Positions 1-8,108 of a DNA stretch of 64,000 nt are shown piece after piece. The DNA is taken from the NCBI RefSeq assembly GCF_014534645.1, contig NZ_JACVQF010000219.1:102917-166916 (forward strand). The letters are read 5' to 3'. Below the pieces are notes generated by a model. The model made no database searches, was not told the DNA's origin, and saw only the letters and a program-made list of their open reading frames with translations. How positions within the stretch are numbered: position 1 is the stretch's first letter; the number at the start of each line of letters is the position of its first letter. The stretch comes from Streptomyces griseicoloratus. Its GTDB lineage: Bacteria; Actinomycetota; Actinomycetes; Streptomycetales; Streptomycetaceae. The position numbers and the translations under genes were made by a program.

Positions 1-449
1 TGTCCCGGCCGGTGCTGAAGCTGCTGCGCTCCGGCGCGTACGTCAGCCACGACGACGGGCACTACCGCGAGCTGACCCCCTTCAACCGGGTCCCCGAGGA
101 GGGCGCCCTGGAGCCCGCGTTCCGCCTGTGGTCGCAGGTCGTCTCCCGCCCCTCCCCCGCGCAGGCGTTCACCAACGCGGGCAAGCGGGACGCGGCGTAC
201 GACCTCCACCTCCCCGTCGCCCAGGTCGTGCGCAGGGACGGCACCGAGCGTCCGGCCGACGGCGTGGAGGTGACCGGCCTGTCCGACCAGCACGCCTGGC
301 TGCGCACGTCACCGGAGGCGGACCTGGAGGTCGGCGACTGGGTCGGGATGGGCCTGTCCCACCCGTGCACGGCCTTCGACAAGTGGCAGCTGATCCCGGT
401 CGCGGAGGCGGACGGGACGGTCGTCGACTACATCCGAACGTTCTTCTAG
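1..449 (+). CDS. D-amino-acid deaminase / D-serine dehydratase-like protein (3' part only)
   Basis: The reading frame is open from the window edge (first full codon at base 3) to TAG at 447-449, so only the C-terminal 148 residues are seen. They match the C-terminal domain of the fold-type III, PLP-dependent D-serine dehydratase-like family: an early RSGAYVSHDDGHY segment and, near the end, SHPCTAFDKW, whose His and Cys are the usual zinc ligands. In this family PLP sits in the N-terminal barrel, which lies outside the window. Zinc-dependent deamination of a D-amino acid in the cytoplasm is therefore inferred. The next gene, an N-acyl-D-amino-acid deacylase, starts 11 bp downstream behind AGGAGG. 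The pair makes sense as an operon: the deacylase frees D-amino acids and this enzyme deaminates them. Confidence 0.8.
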   Translation, partial: SRPVLKLLRSGAYVSHDDGHYRELTPFNRVPEEGALEPAFRLWSQVVSRPSPAQAFTNAGKRDAAYDLHLPVAQVVRRDGTERPADGVEVTGLSDQHAWLRTSPEADLEVGDWVGMGLSHPCTAFDKWQLIPVAEADGTVVDYIRTFF

Positions 450-460
450 AGGAGGCTCGC

Positions 461-2071
461 GTGGAAGAGCTGGTCATCCGGGACGCCGACGTCGTGGACG
501 GCTCCGGCCAGAGCGCCTACCGGGCGGACGTCGTGGTCGACGGCGGCCGGATCGTGTCGATCGTCAAGGAGGCCGCGGCGGCCGGCTGCCAGCGGCCCAC
601 CGCCCGCCGGGAGCTGGACGCCGAGGGCCTGGTCCTCTCCCCCGGCTTCATCGACATGCACGCCCACAGCGACCTGGCACTGCTGCGCGACCCCGACCAC
701 AGCGCCAAGGCCGCGCAGGGCGTCACCCTGGAGGTCATCGGCCAGGACGGGCTCTCCTACGCACCCGTCGACGACCGCACGCTCGGCGAGGTGCGGCGCG
801 CGATCGCCGGGTGGAACGGCCCCGGCGACGACATCGACTTCGACTGGCGGTCGGTCGGCGAGTACCTGGACCGGCTCGATGAGGGGATCGCGGTCAACGC
901 CGCCTATCTGATCCCGCAGGGCACGGTCCGCGCGCTCGCCGTCGGCTGGGAGGACCGGGAGGCGACGCCGGCCGAGCTGGACCGGATGCGGCGGCTGGTC
1001 GCCGAGGGCATGGAGCAGGGCGCGGTCGGCATGTCGTCCGGGCTGACCTACACGCCCGGCATGTACGCCAAGGACGCCGAGCTGACCGAGCTGTGCCGGG
1101 TGGTGGCGGAGTACGGCGGCTACTACTGCCCGCACCACCGCTCGTACGGGGCGGGGGCGCTGGAGGCGTACGAGGAGATGGTGGAGCTGACCCGGGAGGC
1201 CGGCTGCCCGCTCCACCTGGCCCACGCCACGATGAACTTCGGCGTGAACAAGGGCCGGGCGCCCGAGCTGCTGGCCCTGCTGGACGACGCGCTCGCCGCC
1301 GGCGCGGACATCACCCTCGACACCTACCCGTACACCCCCGGCTGCACGACCCTCGTGGCGCTGCTGCCGAGCTGGGCGAGCGAGGGCGGACCGGAGGCGG
1401 TCCTGAAGCGGCTGGCGGACGACGACACCGCCGAACGCATCCGCCACCACCTGGAGGAGACCGGCTCCGACGGCTGCCACGGCGTGCCCGTCGAGTGGGA
1501 GACCATCGAGATCTCCGGTGTGACCGACCCGGCGCTCGCGGAGTACGTCGGCCGTACGGTCCTGCAGTCGGCGCGGCTGCGGGGCGAGGCCCCGTGGACG
1601 GTCGCCCGCCGCCTGCTGCTGTCGGACCGGCTGGCCCCGACCATCCTCCAGCACGTGGGCCACGAGGAGAACGTCCGCGCGATCATGCGGCACCGGGTCC
1701 ACACCGGCGGCTCGGACGGCATCCTCCAGGGCGCCAAGCCCCACCCGCGCGCCTACGGCACCTTCCCGCACTACCTGGGCCACTACGTGCGCGAACTGGG
1801 CGTGCTGTCCCTGGAGGAGTGCGTGGCCCATCTCACCGCGCGGCCGGCGGCCCGGCTGCGCCTGCCGGACCGGGGCCTGGTCCGCGAGGGCTACCGGGCC
1901 GACCTGGTCCTCTTCGACCCGGCGACGGTCGCCGCGGGCTCCACCTTCGCCGAGCCGCGCACGCTGCCGGCCGGCATCCCGTACGTCCTGGTCGACGGCC
2001 GCTTCGTCATCGACGACGGCCGCCGCACGGACACCCTGGCGGGACGATCGGTACGCCGCACACCGGCGTGA
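461..2071 (+). CDS. N-acyl-D-amino-acid deacylase (D-aminoacylase, amidohydrolase superfamily)
   Basis: This 536-residue protein starts at GTG 461, placed 7 bp after AGGAGG. Longer in-frame starts would run deep into the upstream gene. The fold is the amidohydrolase composite: an N-terminal beta-sandwich part (about residues 1-60), the metal-binding motif GFIDMHAHSD (about 62-71), further metal-site segments such as HLAHATMN, then THTGGSDG-like residues (HTGGSDGI) near the C-terminal end of the barrel, and the closing sandwich. Known members hydrolyse N-acyl-D-amino acids to the D-amino acid plus a carboxylate, using zinc, in the cytoplasm. Length and motif order are normal. It is the second gene of an operon with the deaminase-like gene and ends at a strong hairpin shared with the convergent gene. 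The exact substrate side chain cannot be read from sequence. Confidence 0.88.
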   Translation: MEELVIRDADVVDGSGQSAYRADVVVDGGRIVSIVKEAAAAGCQRPTARRELDAEGLVLSPGFIDMHAHSDLALLRDPDHSAKAAQGVTLEVIGQDGLSYAPVDDRTLGEVRRAIAGWNGPGDDIDFDWRSVGEYLDRLDEGIAVNAAYLIPQGTVRALAVGWEDREATPAELDRMRRLVAEGMEQGAVGMSSGLTYTPGMYAKDAELTELCRVVAEYGGYYCPHHRSYGAGALEAYEEMVELTREAGCPLHLAHATMNFGVNKGRAPELLALLDDALAAGADITLDTYPYTPGCTTLVALLPSWASEGGPEAVLKRLADDDTAERIRHHLEETGSDGCHGVPVEWETIEISGVTDPALAEYVGRTVLQSARLRGEAPWTVARRLLLSDRLAPTILQHVGHEENVRAIMRHRVHTGGSDGILQGAKPHPRAYGTFPHYLGHYVRELGVLSLEECVAHLTARPAARLRLPDRGLVREGYRADLVLFDPATVAAGSTFAEPRTLPAGIPYVLVDGRFVIDDGRRTDTLAGRSVRRTPA

Positions 2072-2113
2072 CCGGGCCCCGGGCTCCCCTGCCCGGGGGC
2101 CCGGGGCCCGGTC
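2070..2113. terminator. Bidirectional hairpin terminator between convergent genes
   Basis: A perfect 15-bp inverted repeat (arms 2070-2084 and 2099-2113, 14-nt loop) lies between the stop of the deacylase gene and the stop of the convergent membrane-protein gene. It has no T-tract, as is common in Streptomyces, and is placed to end transcripts from both sides. Confidence 0.8.
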
Positions 2114-2133
2114 GGGAGCGGACCGTGCGCCTG

Positions 2134-2754
2134 CTACTTCGGCCCCTTGCCGCCCCGGCCGCGGCCCGGCTTGCCGTCGGAGTTGCCGGGGGCGGTGGCC
2201 GCGGGTGTCGCCGGGGGCGCCGGGGCCGTGGTCGTGGGCGCCTGCGAGGGCGGTGCGGTGTCGGACGGGTCCGGGGACGGGGACGGGCTCGTCGACGACC
2301 CCCGGGACGGTGTCGCCGTACCCGCCTGGTGCCCGGGCTCCGGGGAGCGGGCCGGGTCCGCCTCGTCCGGCCCCGCGGGGCCACCGGTGTCCGGCACCGT
2401 CGGGCTGACCCGGTCCTCCCCGTCCGCCGCCCCGTCCGAACCCGAGAAGGAGACACCGGCGATCAGCGCCGCCGACGCCGCGCCCACCGCGCCGGCGACG
2501 ACGGCCGCCCGACGGGAACGCCAGGTGGCGCGCGGCTTGCGGCGGGCCCCGCGGGCCGTCCCCCGCGGGCGGACGCCCGGCGTCTCGGGCACCGGGGGCA
2601 GTTCCTCGGTGCGGTCGTAGGCGTTCTGCCAGCCGTGGGCCGCCGCCGGATCGGTGTACTCGTCGTACGCCGGAGGAGGGACGGACTGCGGAACGTACAC
2701 CTTCGAAGCGTGCCGACCGTCCGCCCCGTCGTCGTACTGAGGTGGCCTGGACAT
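2134..2754 (-). CDS. Hypothetical single-span membrane protein with Pro/Thr/Ser-rich tail
   Basis: The predicted protein has 206 residues from ATG at 2754. An extension upstream would run into the divergent promoter of the aminotransferase. The layout has three parts. About 80 residues are hydrophilic and Pro/Tyr-rich, with an Arg-rich stretch just before the membrane. One hydrophobic segment follows at about 83-102 (AAVVAGAVGAASAALIAGV). The tail of about 100 residues is low-complexity and dominated by Pro, Thr, Ser, Ala and Gly, ending in a basic GRGRGGKGPK. By the positive-inside rule the N-terminus should be cytoplasmic and the tail outside. No enzymatic domain is visible. It is convergent with the deacylase gene and divergent from the aminotransferase gene. 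The function is unknown. A cell-wall-spanning or surface role is only a guess from composition. Confidence 0.65.
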   Translation of the reverse strand: MSRPPQYDDGADGRHASKVYVPQSVPPPAYDEYTDPAAAHGWQNAYDRTEELPPVPETPGVRPRGTARGARRKPRATWRSRRAAVVAGAVGAASAALIAGVSFSGSDGAADGEDRVSPTVPDTGGPAGPDEADPARSPEPGHQAGTATPSRGSSTSPSPSPDPSDTAPPSQAPTTTAPAPPATPAATAPGNSDGKPGRGRGGKGPK

Positions 2755-2880
2755 GGCCGCGCATTGTAGGGACGGAAGGGACCGGTGGGACAGCCGTCGG
2801 CGATAACCACCCAAAACGCCGTGTCTCACGTGGCGGAAAACACGGCCCTTGGGGCGTAACCGGGTCGTAAGCTCACGGAC

Positions 2881-4092
2881 ATGCAGGTGATCCAGTCGAC
2901 CAAGCTCGCCAACGTCTGTTACGAGATCCGGGGCCCGGTGCTCGAGGAGGCGATGCGGCTTGAGGCGGCCGGGCATCGGATCCTCAAGCTGAACACCGGC
3001 AATCCGGCGGCGTTCGGCTTCGAGTGCCCGCCCGAGATCCTGGAGGACATCCTCCGCAACGTGTCCTCCGCGCACGGCTACGGCGACGCCAAGGGCCTCC
3101 TCGCCGCGCGCCGGGCGGTCGTCATGCACAACCAGACCCTCGGCATCGAGACGGACGTCGAGCACGTCTACATCGGCAACGGCGTCTCCGAACTGATCGT
3201 GATGGCGATGCAGGGCCTCCTCGACGACGGCGACGAGGTCCTCGTACCGGCGCCGGACTACCCGCTGTGGACGGCCGCCGTCTCACTGTCCGGCGGCACG
3301 GCGGTGCACTACCGCTGCGACGAGCAGTCCGACTGGATGCCGGACCTCGCGGACGTCGAGCGCAAGGTCACCGACCGCACCAAGGCGATCGTCGTCATCA
3401 ACCCGAACAACCCGACCGGTGCGGTGTACGACGAGGCGGTGCTGCGGGGCCTGACCGACATCGCGCGCCGCCACAACCTGCTGGTCTGCTCCGACGAGAT
3501 CTACGACAAGATCCTGTACGACGACGCCAAGCACATCCCCACCGCCGCCGTCGCCCCGGACCTGCTCACCCTCACCTTCAACGGCATGTCCAAGGCGTAC
3601 CGGGTGGCCGGCTACCGGGTCGGCTGGATGTCCGTCTCCGGGCCGCGCGCGCACGCCGAGTCCTACATCGAGGGCCTGACGATCCTGGCGAACATGCGGC
3701 TGTGCGCGAACATGCCGGGCCAGCACGGGGTGGTCGCGGCGCTCAGCGGGCGGCAGTCCATCAACGACCTCGTCCTGCCGGGCGGGCGGCTGCGCGAGCA
3801 GCGGGACGCCGCCTACGAGGCGCTGACGCAGATCCCGGGGGTGACGTGCGTGAAGCCGAAGGGGGCGCTGTACCTCTTCCCGCGCCTCGACCCGAAGGTC
3901 TTCAAGATCAAGGACGACCGCCGGATGGTGCTGGACCTGCTGCGCCGGGAGAAGATCATGGTCGTCCAGGGCACCGGCTTCAACTGGCCCGAGCCCGACC
4001 ACTTCCGGGTGGTGACCCTGCCGACGGCCAGTGATCTGCGGGACGCGGTGGACCGGATCGGCAACTTCCTGGACGGCTACGGGCAGCCCTGA
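2881..4092 (+). CDS. PLP-dependent class I/II aminotransferase (AlaA-type)
   Basis: This is a 403-residue fold-type I aminotransferase. Visible landmarks are LNTGNPAAFGF near the N-terminus (substrate carboxylate region), the glycine-rich GNGVSELI at the PLP phosphate site, NPNNPTG with its conserved Asn, SDEIYDKILYD, and the Schiff-base lysine Lys238 in NGMSKAYRVAGYRVGW. The closest general family is the alanine-synthesising AlaA/AlaT group, which uses glutamate and pyruvate. Lysine in an SK-A-Y-R context and strong conservation of AlaA-like motifs support this, but aspartate or aromatic substrates cannot be excluded. It acts in the cytoplasm. The start at ATG 2881 has no clear Shine-Dalgarno sequence. 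A TAAGCT-like hexamer only about 14 bp upstream hints at a very short or absent leader. It is probably monocistronic, transcribed divergently from the gene at 2134-2754. Confidence 0.85.
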   Translation: MQVIQSTKLANVCYEIRGPVLEEAMRLEAAGHRILKLNTGNPAAFGFECPPEILEDILRNVSSAHGYGDAKGLLAARRAVVMHNQTLGIETDVEHVYIGNGVSELIVMAMQGLLDDGDEVLVPAPDYPLWTAAVSLSGGTAVHYRCDEQSDWMPDLADVERKVTDRTKAIVVINPNNPTGAVYDEAVLRGLTDIARRHNLLVCSDEIYDKILYDDAKHIPTAAVAPDLLTLTFNGMSKAYRVAGYRVGWMSVSGPRAHAESYIEGLTILANMRLCANMPGQHGVVAALSGRQSINDLVLPGGRLREQRDAAYEALTQIPGVTCVKPKGALYLFPRLDPKVFKIKDDRRMVLDLLRREKIMVVQGTGFNWPEPDHFRVVTLPTASDLRDAVDRIGNFLDGYGQP

Positions 4093-4157
4093 CCCTCACG
4101 GTCCGTGTACACGGACTCCTGTCTTGTGAACGACTCAACTTTAGACGGAATCTAAGC

Positions 4158-4192
4158 TAGGATGGCTTCCTGTAAGCATTCAGGAGGCCATC
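4158..4192 (+). promoter_or_regulatory. RBS-sequestering inverted repeat overlapping a -10-like TAGGAT
   Basis: An inverted repeat (arms 4161-4172 and 4181-4192, 11 of 12 positions pairing, 8-nt loop) ends one base before the ATG at 4194 and contains the AGGAGG ribosome binding site in its right arm. A TAGGAT hexamer at 4158-4163, a common Streptomyces -10 form, overlaps the left arm. Just upstream, TTAGA-N5-TCTAA (4141-4155) is a second small palindrome. The repeat could act as RNA (hiding the RBS) or as a DNA operator. Confidence 0.55.
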
Positions 4193-4193
4193 C

Positions 4194-4616
4194 ATGTACG
4201 AACCGATCCGCAACAAGTCGGTCCACAGCACGATGGCCGGCAGCACCTCGGACTTCCCCCACCGGTCTCGTGAGGAGGAGCTGGACATCCAGCTCGCGGG
4301 CCATCTCGCGGCACTGCTCGCCGTCACGGACGAGCTGCGCGCGCTGGCGCCCTCGGACGACCTGGACACCGCGGCCGACCGGCTCGCCGAGCAGGTGACC
4401 CGGCTGCGGGGAGGCCATGCGCCGGCCCGCGTGCCGGTGACCGCGGCCCCGTCCGAGCCGCACCAGGCGGCCCTGCACCGGCGGGCCCACACCCTCGCGG
4501 GACGCGCGCTGGTCGTCGCGGCCTCCCGCGCCGACACGGCGGCCGCCATCCTGGCCGCCGAGCGGATGGACGCGCACTCCGCGGCCCTGGAGCCGCGCGA
4601 ACTCGCGTCCCGCTGA
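4194..4616 (+). CDS. Small conserved actinobacterial protein of unknown function
   Basis: This 140-residue protein starts at ATG 4194, 5 bp after AGGAGG. The sequence is Ala/Leu/Arg-rich and predicted mostly helical, with two helical halves separated by a Pro-rich linker (around residues 76-88). It contains no Cys, no signal peptide and no transmembrane segment, so it should be cytoplasmic. The heptad-like Leu spacing in LDIQLAGHLAALLAVTDELRAL suggests a coiled coil. I do not recognise a named domain. It lies alone between the aminotransferase and the SMI1/KNR4 gene, ends in a strong hairpin terminator, and has an unusual inverted repeat covering its ribosome binding site. That repeat is the best clue that its translation or transcription is actively controlled. 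Confidence 0.7.
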   Translation: MYEPIRNKSVHSTMAGSTSDFPHRSREEELDIQLAGHLAALLAVTDELRALAPSDDLDTAADRLAEQVTRLRGGHAPARVPVTAAPSEPHQAALHRRAHTLAGRALVVAASRADTAAAILAAERMDAHSAALEPRELASR

Positions 4617-4639
4617 GCCCTCGGGCTCCCCCCGACGGC

Positions 4640-4677
4640 CCCGGTCCGCGCGCACCCGCAGCGACGCGCGGACCGGG
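4640..4677 (+). terminator. Hairpin terminator
   Basis: A perfect 13-bp stem (4640-4652 with 4665-4677) with a 12-nt loop sits 24 bp after the stop of the small gene ending at 4616. There is no T-tract. It separates that gene from the SMI1/KNR4 operon. Confidence 0.75.
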
Positions 4678-4781
4678 CGCCACTCACCGGGCACCATGCA
4701 CCGGACGACATTCACGAGCCGTGTCAGTGGCCGGTCCTAGGATCGCAGCGCATCCAGTGACCGACCGAGCGGAGAACGCCG

Positions 4782-6164
4782 TTGTCCTCGATACACGACT
4801 TCGTGACCTGGGAGCCGCTGCTGCGGCTGGTGCGGGATTCCCACGCGGAGCAGCTCGCCGCGCCGGGTCGTTGCTTCACGGGGCAGATCACTCTCGGCAG
4901 TTGGACCCTGCCCGCGCCACAGCCGCGCCCGGTGCCGGGGCGGGCCCTCCAGGTGGCGGACATGCAGGACCAGTTCACCGCCGTGGAGCGGGTACAGGAC
5001 GCCCTCAGGGCCGACGGCGCGAGCCGCGTGTCGTACATGGTGGAGAGGGCGCCGGACGGGAAGCTGCTGCTCCATGTCGTCGACCCGGGCCCTGCCGTGG
5101 AGCACGGCGTCGTCAGCCCCTTCGTGGGAGCCCTGCTCCTGGTCGAGGGCGCCGTTCCCGAGCCCTGGCGGCGTCTGCCCGAGGCGGTGCCGGGCGCGGC
5201 GCCGGCGCCGTCGGCGGACCCGGCGCTGCTGGAGCGGACCCTGCGCGAACGGCTTCCCGACGCCATCGGCGCCACCGAGGAGGAGATCGCCGAGGCGGAG
5301 GCGCGTCTCGGTGTCGCGCTGCCCGACGAACTGAAGGCGCTCTACCGCGTCACCCGTGCCCGGTGGGAGGACTGGAACGGCGACTACGCGGCGCAGGAAC
5401 GCGTCAGCGATGCGGTCGGCTGTGAGCTCTTCTCCCTGGACGAGCTCTACATCGCGGACGCCCGGTCGCGTCCCTGCCCTTGGCAGTTCGCCGCCGACGA
5501 CGCCGCCGTCACCGCGCCGGACGCCGCCGTGCAGGGCCTCGTCGGCTCGCCCGGCTGGATCGCCTTCGGCGACAACGGCGGCGGCGACCGGCTGGCCCTC
5601 GACCTCACGCCGGGCCCGGGCGGACACACCGGGCAGGTCATCGTGATCGACCACGAGCGGACCATCGGCGCCGGACTGCTCGCCGAATCCCTCACCGACA
5701 TGGTGATCAACCGCCCCGACGGCTGGCACCAGGACCGTGACGCGGACAACCCTCCGGTGGTGGCCCGGGTGAACACCCACCGCCTGGGCAGTGTGGAGGC
5801 CGCCGCCCGTCCCGAGCTGGAGGTGCTCGTCATCGGCGGGCGGGCGAGCGCGCCGGTCGGTCTCGCGCCGGTCGTCGGGCTTCCCCGTCTGCGGACCCTC
5901 ACCGCCCACCCGGGCTCGCTCGCCGATCCCCTGGAGATCGCCGGGCTGACGGGTCTGGAGTACCTGAGCCTCGGCCCCGAGGACTGGCGCGCCCTGCTCG
6001 ATGCCGGTGCCGTCCCCCGGAGTCTGTCGGCGGCCGGCATCGAGGTGCGGGGCGAGCAGCCCCCGCTTCCGGTCCTCGACCTCGCGAACGAGCTCCTCGC
6101 CCTGTGGGACCGCCCCCTGATCACCCGGACCGTCCTCGAAGGCGACCTGGACGCCGCCCGGTGA
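4782..6164 (+). CDS. SMI1/KNR4 family protein
   Basis: This 460-residue protein starts at TTG 4782, chosen because GGAG lies 7 bp upstream. The next in-frame alternative, GTG 4803, has no better site. The central part (about 145-320) carries the SMI1/KNR4 (SUKH superfamily) signature: an acidic helix TEEEIAEAEARLGVALPDEL followed by a Tyr/Trp-containing segment, then GWIAFGDNGGGDRLALDL. The N-terminal 140 residues and C-terminal 140 residues do not match a domain I can name. The C-terminal part has a faint leucine-rich feel (GLTGLEYLSLG). In bacteria, SUKH proteins often act as immunity proteins against contact-dependent toxins, but no toxin gene is adjacent here, so that role is unproven. 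The stop overlaps the GTG of the next gene (GTGA), showing translational coupling. Confidence 0.8.
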   Translation: MSSIHDFVTWEPLLRLVRDSHAEQLAAPGRCFTGQITLGSWTLPAPQPRPVPGRALQVADMQDQFTAVERVQDALRADGASRVSYMVERAPDGKLLLHVVDPGPAVEHGVVSPFVGALLLVEGAVPEPWRRLPEAVPGAAPAPSADPALLERTLRERLPDAIGATEEEIAEAEARLGVALPDELKALYRVTRARWEDWNGDYAAQERVSDAVGCELFSLDELYIADARSRPCPWQFAADDAAVTAPDAAVQGLVGSPGWIAFGDNGGGDRLALDLTPGPGGHTGQVIVIDHERTIGAGLLAESLTDMVINRPDGWHQDRDADNPPVVARVNTHRLGSVEAAARPELEVLVIGGRASAPVGLAPVVGLPRLRTLTAHPGSLADPLEIAGLTGLEYLSLGPEDWRALLDAGAVPRSLSAAGIEVRGEQPPLPVLDLANELLALWDRPLITRTVLEGDLDAAR

Positions 6165-6859
6165 GCGAAGACGGGCCGGCGGAGTGGGCGGCGCCGCCCG
6201 AGTACCTGGTCGAGATCGGTACCGAGCCGCTGGACCGGCCGGCCCGGAACTCGGTGGGCGGGTGGCCCTGCTTCGACGACGACCAGGAGTGGCCGCGGTG
6301 CTTCTGCGGCGACCGGATGGCGCTGTTCTTCCAACTGGATCTGCCGGACGACATCGAGTTCTTCGGCGGGGAACACCTGTCGGTCTTCCACTGCGCCCAC
6401 CACAACGACGCGTCCGACCCGGTCACGGCCGACGGGCGCCTCGTGCCCCGGTTCTGGGAGGCTCCGCAGCCACCGTTTCCGGGCTCGTTCTGGCGGGTGC
6501 TGCTCCAGCGTGACCCGGGGATTCCGGAAGCGGAGCCCGAACCGGCCGTGCGCGCCCTGCCCCTGTCCCTGCGGCCCTTCGTGGACGCGCACGGGCCGTT
6601 CGGCATGCATTTCAAGGTGGGTGGCACGGCGGCCTGGGCGCAGTACCCCGAGCGGTACTGGTGCGCGTGCGGAGCGGAGCTGGCGTTCGTCTGCCAGGTA
6701 CCGGCGTACCGGGAGTTCGGCGTCCGCCCCGGGGCCCCGGTGCAGCCCTACGGCCTCCGGGACGACGCCTACATGCTGTTCCTCGGCAACGAGGTCTATC
6801 TGCTGGCCTGCCCGAAGCGTTGCGACCCGGCGGCCGTCCTGCCGGTGAACCAGCGCTGA
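6161..6859 (+). CDS. DUF1963-like protein, translationally coupled to the SMI1/KNR4 gene
   Basis: The predicted protein has 232 residues and begins at GTG 6161, overlapping the upstream TGA by 4 bases. It is rich in Trp, Phe, Pro and acidic residues and resembles the DUF1963 (YwqG-like) group: GGWPCFDDDQEWPRC near the N-terminus, MALFFQLDLPDD, and CAHHNDA. Cys pairs (CFCGD, CACGAEL, and CPKRC near the C-terminus) suggest a structural metal, although no classic zinc finger is complete. There is no signal peptide or membrane segment. DUF1963 and SMI1/KNR4 proteins often co-occur in Streptomyces and in polymorphic-toxin immunity arrays, and the coupling here supports a joint function. The biochemical role is unknown. 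Confidence 0.65.
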   Translation: MSEDGPAEWAAPPEYLVEIGTEPLDRPARNSVGGWPCFDDDQEWPRCFCGDRMALFFQLDLPDDIEFFGGEHLSVFHCAHHNDASDPVTADGRLVPRFWEAPQPPFPGSFWRVLLQRDPGIPEAEPEPAVRALPLSLRPFVDAHGPFGMHFKVGGTAAWAQYPERYWCACGAELAFVCQVPAYREFGVRPGAPVQPYGLRDDAYMLFLGNEVYLLACPKRCDPAAVLPVNQR

Positions 6860-6939
6860 CCGCGGGTGACTTGAGGGACGCGACGAACGACGTCCCCGCA
6901 GTTGCCGCACGCAGGCCGCGGAGTGGCGTGTTCCTGTTG

Positions 6940-6951
6940 CATACCGGTATG
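6940..6951. promoter_or_regulatory. Perfect 12-bp palindrome upstream of the TelA operon
   Basis: CATACCGGTATG is a perfect palindrome 66 bp before the GTG at 7017, in the 157-bp gap that must hold the operon promoter. It is a reasonable operator candidate, but no regulator gene is adjacent and no clear -35/-10 pair could be fixed. Confidence 0.35.
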
Positions 6952-7016
6952 GGGCGGACACCCTCCGTTCACCGGCGGCGCCCGGGAACGTTGGGTTCCG
7001 GCGGGACGCTGCGGGT

Positions 7017-8105
7017 GTGAGACGTATCGCTGGAATCGTCCTCGCGGTCCTGCTGATCGGCGGCGTGGTGGCAGCCGTCGTCGCGGGCCGGGACAACGAG
7101 GAGACGGGCACGGCAACGAAGACCGTGCGCATGGTCATCGGATCGGAGAAGGCCGAGTTCTTCGCGGATCCGGACGTGGTGAAGGCCCTCGCCGCCAAGG
7201 GCTACACCGTCGAGGCGGAGACCTCCGGGTCCTGGGCCATGGAGGGGCTGGATCTCAAGGGGTACGACCTCGCCTTCCCCTCCAGCCGGGCGCCGGCCAC
7301 CGAACTCGCGGCCCGGCACGAGGTACGGGGCGCCCTCCCCCGCCCCTTCTACTCGCCGCTCGTCGTCGTCGCCCGTCGCGGGGCGGCGACCGTCCTCGCC
7401 GGCAACGGGCTGGCCACGCTCGACGCGAAGAACCGCGGCACGCTGAAGATGGCCGCCTACCTCGACGCGGCCGAGCGTGACCGGACCTGGCAGCAGCTCA
7501 AGGGGGCCGGCAGGTACGGGGAACTGAGCGGCACGCTGTTCATCTCCAGCACCGATCCCGAGAGTTCCAACTCCGGTGCCCTGTACCTCGCCGCCGCCTC
7601 CTACGTCGCAGGCGGCGGCAAGGTCGTCGCGAGCGACGCCGAGGTGGAGCGGACCGCGCCGCTGCTGCGCAAGCTGGTCAGCGTGCAGGGCGCCCAGCAG
7701 ACCGGCACGGACGCCGTCTTCCGGGACTTCGTCAGCGGGGCCGGGAACCCGCTCGTCCTCGTCTACGAGTCACAGGTGGCCGCCCTCCTCGACGAGCAGC
7801 CGGACGCCGAGGACCTGGTCGTGCTGTACCCGGACACCACCGTCAACAGCGACCACACCGTCGTCCCGCTCACCGAGAACGGCAAGGGGCTCGCCGAACT
7901 CCTCGGCAGCGACCCGGAGCTGCGCAGGCTCGCCGTCCGGCACGGATTCCGGCCGCAGGGCGACGCCGCCGAGTTCGCGGCGGCCGCCTCGGACCGCACC
8001 ACCTACCTCAAGCAGCGACTGACCGGCGTCCGCCAGGCGCCCGTGCCCACCGCCGCGGTGCTGCACGAGCTGGCGCGGCGGGCGGTCGGACAAGGGGGGC
8101 AGTAA
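7017..8105 (+). CDS. Membrane-anchored solute-binding-like protein of TelA operon
   Basis: The predicted protein has 362 residues from GTG 7017. One N-terminal hydrophobic helix (IAGIVLAVLLIGGVVAAVVAG, about residues 4-24) after a short basic start would anchor it with the rest outside. It has no lipobox Cys. The exported part resembles type 2 periplasmic binding proteins: an early MVIGSEKAEFFAD strand, a central FISSTDPESSNSGALYLAAA (the serine-rich SNSG segment is typical of ligand-binding loops) and LVLVYESQVAAL near the hinge. Its partner two genes downstream has the same SNSG loop. Neighbours are spaced 3 bp (TelA-like), then overlapping, so the four genes form one operon. The ligand is unknown. 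Nothing here shows a transporter permease, so it may be a sensor or a structural exported domain rather than part of an ABC importer. Confidence 0.75.
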   Translation: MRRIAGIVLAVLLIGGVVAAVVAGRDNEETGTATKTVRMVIGSEKAEFFADPDVVKALAAKGYTVEAETSGSWAMEGLDLKGYDLAFPSSRAPATELAARHEVRGALPRPFYSPLVVVARRGAATVLAGNGLATLDAKNRGTLKMAAYLDAAERDRTWQQLKGAGRYGELSGTLFISSTDPESSNSGALYLAAASYVAGGGKVVASDAEVERTAPLLRKLVSVQGAQQTGTDAVFRDFVSGAGNPLVLVYESQVAALLDEQPDAEDLVVLYPDTTVNSDHTVVPLTENGKGLAELLGSDPELRRLAVRHGFRPQGDAAEFAAAASDRTTYLKQRLTGVRQAPVPTAAVLHELARRAVGQGGQ

Positions 8106-8108
8106 CCG

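Noticed and set aside
128-460. Start of the deacylase gene far upstream at 128.
   Set aside because: This would overlap most of the deaminase-like gene in another frame. GTG 461 has AGGAGG and begins the normal family N-terminus.
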